From a virus: a stretch of 27,610 bases of DNA. A program made the translations under genes and the position numbers. Shown here piece after piece: positions 22,884 to 27,610 of the stretch; within the stretch, counting starts at the first letter, position 1; each line of letters begins with the position of its first letter. A model generated the notes under the pieces. It ran no database searches and was not told the origin of the DNA. It was given only the letters and a program-made list of their open reading frames with translations. The stretch covers positions 1 to 27,610 of IMG/VR virus record IMGVR_UViG_3300006920_000183, one strand, 5' to 3'.

Positions 22884-25800
22884 TACTTGCCTCCTAGTTG
22901 ATTTTCTACGACTTCAGCACGGTAAGGGTTCTCTCGACGATAGTGTTCGATGATCATCTTAGGAACCTCTCGGTTAGCCTTGTCTCGCATAGCCCTACGT
23001 ATCTGTATCTGGTCGTACATAGAGAAACCTGAGAAAGCAATCTTCAGCTCCATCTCGTGCATAAACTTAAGTGCACGTTCTGTATCGCCGTTATGCCACA
23101 TCTCTACGGCACGACTGAAGTCAGCCTCTATGCCCTTGGCGTAGTCCTTGACTTCTCGGCTATCCTTGTAGGACCACTTCTTCTCTTTGTACCAGTCACT
23201 GACCTCACGAGGGGTGAACCCTAGGAACTGACCGATAGCATCACCTGTGTCCATCTCAAATGGCAGGGTGGCCCCTGTCCTGCTGCGGTATACACCATTC
23301 TGGAGCATACCGTACGCTTGGAACATGTTGTTGACACCAGAGAACTGACGGGCTGCACGTACAGCGTCCTCAGTAGCTGAGACGGAGTGTCCATTAACCA
23401 GTTCACCTGCCGCGTGGACAGCAGCCTTGATCATATTACCACCGATGTCTCCCGAGGGGCCTAGTGCCACCTCCCATGGTGCTTTCTCTCCTTGGACACC
23501 CGCCCATACGTCAGCGAGGAGGGTGATAGGAGCAAGACGGTCAGCCAGAGCGAGTTCTACCTCACCTTGGGTGATCGCATCTACGAGGTAATCTGCGACA
23601 CCGCGGTTAATCAGAGTATATGCCTGACCTGCAGGTTCTACACCGATCTTCTCTGCTAGTGCATCAGTGACTGCAGCAGCACCCATACCTGTCAGCCCAA
23701 ACATTGGGAACAGGACCAGTGCTGCCTTGGCACGTTCTGCCACAGTGAAGTCACGACCGATGATTACGGCCTCCATAGCCCGCATGGTGTAGCCGAACCA
23801 CTGGGTTGGCATCTTACCGAAGCCTTCCTGCATAGTTGCACGGTTGGCGTTGGACATACGGAAGGAGAGGGCCTGCTCACGACGAGAGATCCACCTCTTA
23901 GCTTGTGCGGTGGATAGCTTGGCACCGGGGTTAGCGGCACGGTACTCGATGATGGCTGCATTGATGGCAGTTAGACGGGAGAAACGCTCACCCTCGGTGA
24001 ATGGCACAAGACCACCCTTGAGGATTGCATCTTTACCCTTACCCAGTGCACGTTGGGTGTCCTGCAGCTTAGAGGGGAGATAGCTCTCGCCCTTCCAGCC
24101 TGACAAGTTCCACTGTGCTCCGGTTCCTTCCTCAACGAGGCTGCCTTGCAGCTCATTACGCCCAGATACACGGATGTAGTCGATTGTTTCCTTCATCTCG
24201 TCAACCGTTTGACCAGCAAACGCGGCCAACCGCTCAACCATGAGGGCCTCCTCGTCTGCAGTCTTAGCCCCAAGGAGGATGAGACGAGTAGCAGGGGCCA
24301 TACCGATAGCTCTCATGCCAGCACCGGGTGCCAGCTTAAGATCAGCAGTGATACCTGCGATTGTGGCCATGTGGAAGCCTTGAACGAAGAACTGCCCTGT
24401 GTTCAGCAGTCCGAACGCACCTTGGAAACCCACTGCCAGCACCTTGTTGGCTACGTTGGCGAAAGGGTCCCGTGCCAGCACGTTCTTCCCTGTCTTGTCC
24501 ATCACGAATTCCTGTACATCAGAGCCGAAGGACTCCATCTTCTGGAAGACGTGAGACTTGATGCCTAGGCGGTTCTTAATGATTGAGTGCTGACGCCACA
24601 GCTCCTTAGCTCTCTTGTTGTGTATTTCGGATGGCTTATCTACAGACTCGAAGGCACGTCGTGAGTCACCACCGGGAGCTACGTCCCAGCCTGAACCCTT
24701 GCGTCGTGCAGCCTTGAGCCATGCTTCGATAGCTGTGTTGGTGTATACGTTGTGTGCGAAGTGCTGTGCCGCGGAGCCGAAGTCCCGGAACATAGCCTGT
24801 ACTGGGTCGTAGTTCATAGCCTCACCACCACCGAAGTCGGTAAGCGAGTCATCTGCACGGTGCAGACTGTGGGCTACGTACTCATCCCAGCTCTCGGACA
24901 TCATGTCATCAATCTCACCGGTACGGATCTCACCGTCACGGGTCTTGAAGGTGACTTCCTTCGTCATGTCCAGCTTCTTCTCCTTAGCGAAGAGGGAGAA
25001 GGACTCGAGGTCTTGGATCTCAGGGTTCCACTCATTGTTGGCCCTGATAACGTCATCAACAGCCTTTGAGTCAATGATCCCTTCGCCAGCCTCACGGATG
25101 GCACGTTGGATGTTCGTTATTTGTTCTACGGCACGTGCAGCCTGTGCATCTGTGACGGTAGTGAGGAACGCACGAGGACTGAACGTGCCGATAGTCACGA
25201 AGTAGTTGGCATTAGGGTTAATACGACGGCCACCCGCATTGTAGCCCAGCACGTCAGTGTGGGTCAAGGCGTTCACCTTATGAGGATTGACGATATACTC
25301 ACCACCACCCTCGAGAGGACGATCTAGCTTCCAAACCTTCGTGTTCTTGTGCAGGTCCTTCTTCATCATGATTGTGCCTTGGGAGACATCGACGATGTTC
25401 TCTGTTCCTAGGGCCTCATCGGTCACCTTACCGGCTATACGGGTACCATCGGGCAATGTCAGGCCATAGAAGCCCTGCCGGATGTACTTCTGCATACGGT
25501 TGTGTGCCTTCATCATGAAAGCAGCATCGTTGATAGAGAGAATCTCGTTGAATGCATCAAGATCCTTCTGTGTAGGCTTCGCCCCTGTCGGGTGGTGTGC
25601 AGCGAAGTGGATAGCGAAGTCTGAATCTGTGTAGTGCTCACGGATGAAGGAGTCCTTGCCGTCACGCAGCTGCTTGAAGACCTTAGAGATGGTATTCTGA
25701 GACTCACTGTTCAGTCCGTTCAGGACCTTCATTGATTTCTTGATAGCACGTCCGTTATTCAGTAGACCTACTGCACCCTCTGCCATGATAGCGAGGTCAT

Positions 25801-27268
25801 TTAGGAGTGTGCTCTCTGTCGCATTCTTAGAGCCAGTGAAACGAGCTAGGGCTGTGCCTACTGCGTTCATCATTGACTTCGTGGGTAGTTCATCCACGTA
25901 TGCGGCTGGATCGAGGATCTCCTCAAGCTCAACATAGAACCCTTTGCCTGCATCTGCGGGGTCTACCTGCACAGCTTTGGCCGTAGGGTAGTTCTCACGC
26001 ATCTTCCGTGCCATATTCTCGGCACCACGCTCGGTCTTATAAGGGGAACCAGTCCTTGGCGTACCAAAGGTGAGGTTCATCCTGATGTTCCCCGTCACAT
26101 CGGAGCGGAGGGGGTGACGTACGTTAACGATCGGGTTGTTTGTGGTCTTACGAAGCGTGTCAATCGCCTCAGTGTAGGCCCGCTGTACTTCAGGGGCGTT
26201 GACATCACGTCCAAGCACACCCTTCGAGGTGGCATCGGTGATTTCATCTACAAGATGGTTTTCATTAGCGATACGGACACCCACATTGGAGGGTACCTTA
26301 ACAGGTGCCGGTGCTCCGGGGTCCATTACTTCTGGTTTCAGGTCGTTGACAGTCCTAGGAGCGGGCGTAGGACCCTGCGCAAGGCGCTCAGCGGCCTCCC
26401 CAGCGGCCTTTGGACCCTTGAGTGCGGCCAACCTACGTAGAGGGGTCGTAGCCTTGACCAGCTGGACAGCCTTGAGGGCTGCGAGGGGTGCAGCAACCAC
26501 GTCAATGACACCAAACGTACGGTTCATCAGCTCATGGTCGTCGTACCCAGCGTTTCCGAACTCCGCTAGGCCATCAGCCAAGGCGAAGATGTTGTCGGAC
26601 TTGAAGAACCCTTCGTTGCGTAGGTCCGCGACGTAGCCTTCGATGAACTGCTCGTACTGTGTAGCGTCCATAGTCATGGCAGCAGTGAGTAGTTCCTGTC
26701 CCTTCCGCTCATTACGGTTGGTGATCTGCTCGTAGCCACCGATAGGGACAGCACGTACGAAGTACCGATCGATAAAGTCGGTAGCATAACCGGTGAACCC
26801 GGAGTCCTCCATGACCTCAGCGATAGCAGCTTCGAACTTCTCTTGTCCAATCTGTAGGTTCGTGGCAAGACGTGTAGTAGTAGCGTCAATGAGAGGGTCG
26901 CCAAGAGCGATTGCCTGCTCCATGTACAGGTTATCCTGTGTGGAGAAGAACTGGCGTTGCTTGTCAGCCTCATCATCTAGTAGTAAAGCAGTTTCTTCAG
27001 GAGTTTTATCCGCTTCAAACCCTGCCTGAGCGATCTGTGCTGGAGCAGTGGCTGTATTCTTAGCTACTTCTGTCTTGACACCACGTACAATAGAAGGGTC
27101 TCCCTCAGAGATAGCCTTTTCGACTACCTCCGAAGGAACATTCCCTACCATATTAATGGCGGTCGCCTCATCTTCTGCACGTTGCTTACTGATGTACTTA
27201 CGAGCCTGAGCCGTTAGGTTCAGTGGGTCGAGACTCGCTTCGTGCTCAGTGATTGGACCGTCTGCCAT
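22883..27268 (-). CDS. Large internal virion / DNA ejection protein (1461 aa)
   Basis: The largest gene in the window; TAAGG precedes the ATG. Size and order (after a gp14-like gene, before the muramidase protein and fibre) match the big ejection proteins of T7-like phages such as gp16 (1318 aa). The chain is mainly helical. Hydrophobic stretches near residues 940-985 (LAVGFQGAFGLL) and 1175-1200 (ALVLFPMFGLTGMG) could enter the host membrane to form the ejection channel. Residues 295-330 are a proline-rich linker. I see no lysozyme motif in it. Function is assigned by context rather than a diagnostic motif. Confidence 0.78.
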   Translation of the reverse strand: MADGPITEHEASLDPLNLTAQARKYISKQRAEDEATAINMVGNVPSEVVEKAISEGDPSIVRGVKTEVAKNTATAPAQIAQAGFEADKTPEETALLLDDEADKQRQFFSTQDNLYMEQAIALGDPLIDATTTRLATNLQIGQEKFEAAIAEVMEDSGFTGYATDFIDRYFVRAVPIGGYEQITNRNERKGQELLTAAMTMDATQYEQFIEGYVADLRNEGFFKSDNIFALADGLAEFGNAGYDDHELMNRTFGVIDVVAAPLAALKAVQLVKATTPLRRLAALKGPKAAGEAAERLAQGPTPAPRTVNDLKPEVMDPGAPAPVKVPSNVGVRIANENHLVDEITDATSKGVLGRDVNAPEVQRAYTEAIDTLRKTTNNPIVNVRHPLRSDVTGNIRMNLTFGTPRTGSPYKTERGAENMARKMRENYPTAKAVQVDPADAGKGFYVELEEILDPAAYVDELPTKSMMNAVGTALARFTGSKNATESTLLNDLAIMAEGAVGLLNNGRAIKKSMKVLNGLNSESQNTISKVFKQLRDGKDSFIREHYTDSDFAIHFAAHHPTGAKPTQKDLDAFNEILSINDAAFMMKAHNRMQKYIRQGFYGLTLPDGTRIAGKVTDEALGTENIVDVSQGTIMMKKDLHKNTKVWKLDRPLEGGGEYIVNPHKVNALTHTDVLGYNAGGRRINPNANYFVTIGTFSPRAFLTTVTDAQAARAVEQITNIQRAIREAGEGIIDSKAVDDVIRANNEWNPEIQDLESFSLFAKEKKLDMTKEVTFKTRDGEIRTGEIDDMMSESWDEYVAHSLHRADDSLTDFGGGEAMNYDPVQAMFRDFGSAAQHFAHNVYTNTAIEAWLKAARRKGSGWDVAPGGDSRRAFESVDKPSEIHNKRAKELWRQHSIIKNRLGIKSHVFQKMESFGSDVQEFVMDKTGKNVLARDPFANVANKVLAVGFQGAFGLLNTGQFFVQGFHMATIAGITADLKLAPGAGMRAIGMAPATRLILLGAKTADEEALMVERLAAFAGQTVDEMKETIDYIRVSGRNELQGSLVEEGTGAQWNLSGWKGESYLPSKLQDTQRALGKGKDAILKGGLVPFTEGERFSRLTAINAAIIEYRAANPGAKLSTAQAKRWISRREQALSFRMSNANRATMQEGFGKMPTQWFGYTMRAMEAVIIGRDFTVAERAKAALVLFPMFGLTGMGAAAVTDALAEKIGVEPAGQAYTLINRGVADYLVDAITQGEVELALADRLAPITLLADVWAGVQGEKAPWEVALGPSGDIGGNMIKAAVHAAGELVNGHSVSATEDAVRAARQFSGVNNMFQAYGMLQNGVYRSRTGATLPFEMDTGDAIGQFLGFTPREVSDWYKEKKWSYKDSREVKDYAKGIEADFSRAVEMWHNGDTERALKFMHEMELKIAFSGFSMYDQIQIRRAMRDKANREVPKMIIEHYRRENPYRAEVVENQLGGK

Positions 27269-27278
27269 TTAATATACC

Positions 27279-27610
27279 TTACTGTACGTCTGCGCCGACA
27301 CCGAGATCAGGGGCCTTACCTGATCCCATAGCTCCGAAGCCACCGAGTGCACTGAATGCTTGGCTTCCTAGTTGGGCAACGCCAGACCATGTAGCCGCTC
27401 GTTGATTCTGCTTAGATACGATCTGGGATAGGTTAGACTGTTGGGACGAGTGTCCTAGTGCCCCACCTAGCCTCGAGCCAATCGAACCGATACCGCCAGC
27501 AGCTCCTGAACTACCTCCCGATCCTGCTCCTTCAGCTCCTGCCATTGCCTGAGCACGTGCGAGCTGAGCTTGTCGAATGTTCTGTCGAGCTGACCGACGA
27601 CGTTGGTTAG
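27279..27610 (-). CDS. Internal virion protein B-like (T7 gp14-like), 5' end cut by window
   Basis: The minus-strand frame is open to the right edge, so only the C-terminal 109 residues are seen. They start with a basic helical stretch (NQRRRSARQNIRQAQLARAQA), followed by a glycine/alanine/serine-rich part (GAGSGGSSGAAGG) and more small-residue helices. This composition and its position directly before the large ejection proteins match T7 gp14, which forms the outer-membrane part of the ejection tube. The in-frame ATG at 27545 is probably internal, since the coding pattern continues upstream of it. Confidence 0.7.
   Translation of the reverse strand, partial: NQRRRSARQNIRQAQLARAQAMAGAEGAGSGGSSGAAGGIGSIGSRLGGALGHSSQQSNLSQIVSKQNQRAATWSGVAQLGSQAFSALGGFGAMGSGKAPDLGVGADVQ

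Overview
The window looks like roughly the middle of the genome of a lytic, short-tailed (podovirus, T7-like) bacteriophage, probably marine. The evidence is a replication set in which the primase-helicase, family A DNA polymerase and acidic-tailed single-strand binding protein all resemble T7 gp4, gp5 and gp2.5. To this are added a T7 gp14-like internal protein and two very large ejection-type proteins. A cobalamin-dependent ribonucleotide reductase, a DUF3310 protein and the two-arm layout recall roseophage SIO1 and the cobaviruses (Zobellviridae); that placement is from memory and is inference. No phage RNA polymerase, terminase, portal or capsid gene lies in the window, and I saw no tRNA, insertion sequence, CRISPR array or integrase.

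Layout. Positions 1-13909 are transcribed rightward. First comes a three-gene cassette: an amidoligase (cut by the window edge), a class II glutamine amidotransferase and a gamma-glutamylcyclotransferase-like protein. A near-consensus sigma70 promoter at 2786-2814 then opens the replication block: zinc-ribbon protein, primase-helicase, an unknown acidic protein, DNA polymerase and two small unknowns. A second, similar promoter at 7457-7488 precedes the SSB gene. The SSB gene is followed by a 156-base noncoding stretch with three consecutive stem-loops. After that come a small unknown, a Cas4/AddB-like iron-sulfur PD-(D/E)XK nuclease, a second small PD-(D/E)XK nuclease, a metallophosphoesterase, two microproteins, class II RNR, a small unknown, DUF3310, a secreted trypsin-like protease and two tiny membrane peptides.

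A terminator at 13914-13950 that can work in both directions sits where the two arms converge. Everything to its right is on the minus strand and is read right to left: gp14-like internal protein (cut by the right edge), a 1461-aa ejection protein, an 874-aa protein with a muramidase-like domain, a collagen-like tail fibre, two large glycine/threonine-rich virion proteins, a coiled-coil protein, a small virion protein, then the lysis cassette (M15 endolysin, holin, a second membrane protein, a one-piece spanin) and two very basic small proteins, one HNH-like.

How it fits together. Most neighbours overlap by 1-20 bases (ATGA, GTGA or TAATG junctions), so each arm probably behaves as one or a few translationally coupled operons. 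The left arm makes deoxynucleotides, replicates and processes DNA, and carries two accessory systems of unclear purpose: the amide-bond cassette and the exported protease. The right arm builds the DNA-ejection apparatus and fibres and ends with lysis. The most unusual items are the amidoligase cassette, the secreted protease, the structured region 7971-8104 and the matched pair of promoters with inverted repeats between their -35 and -10 boxes.
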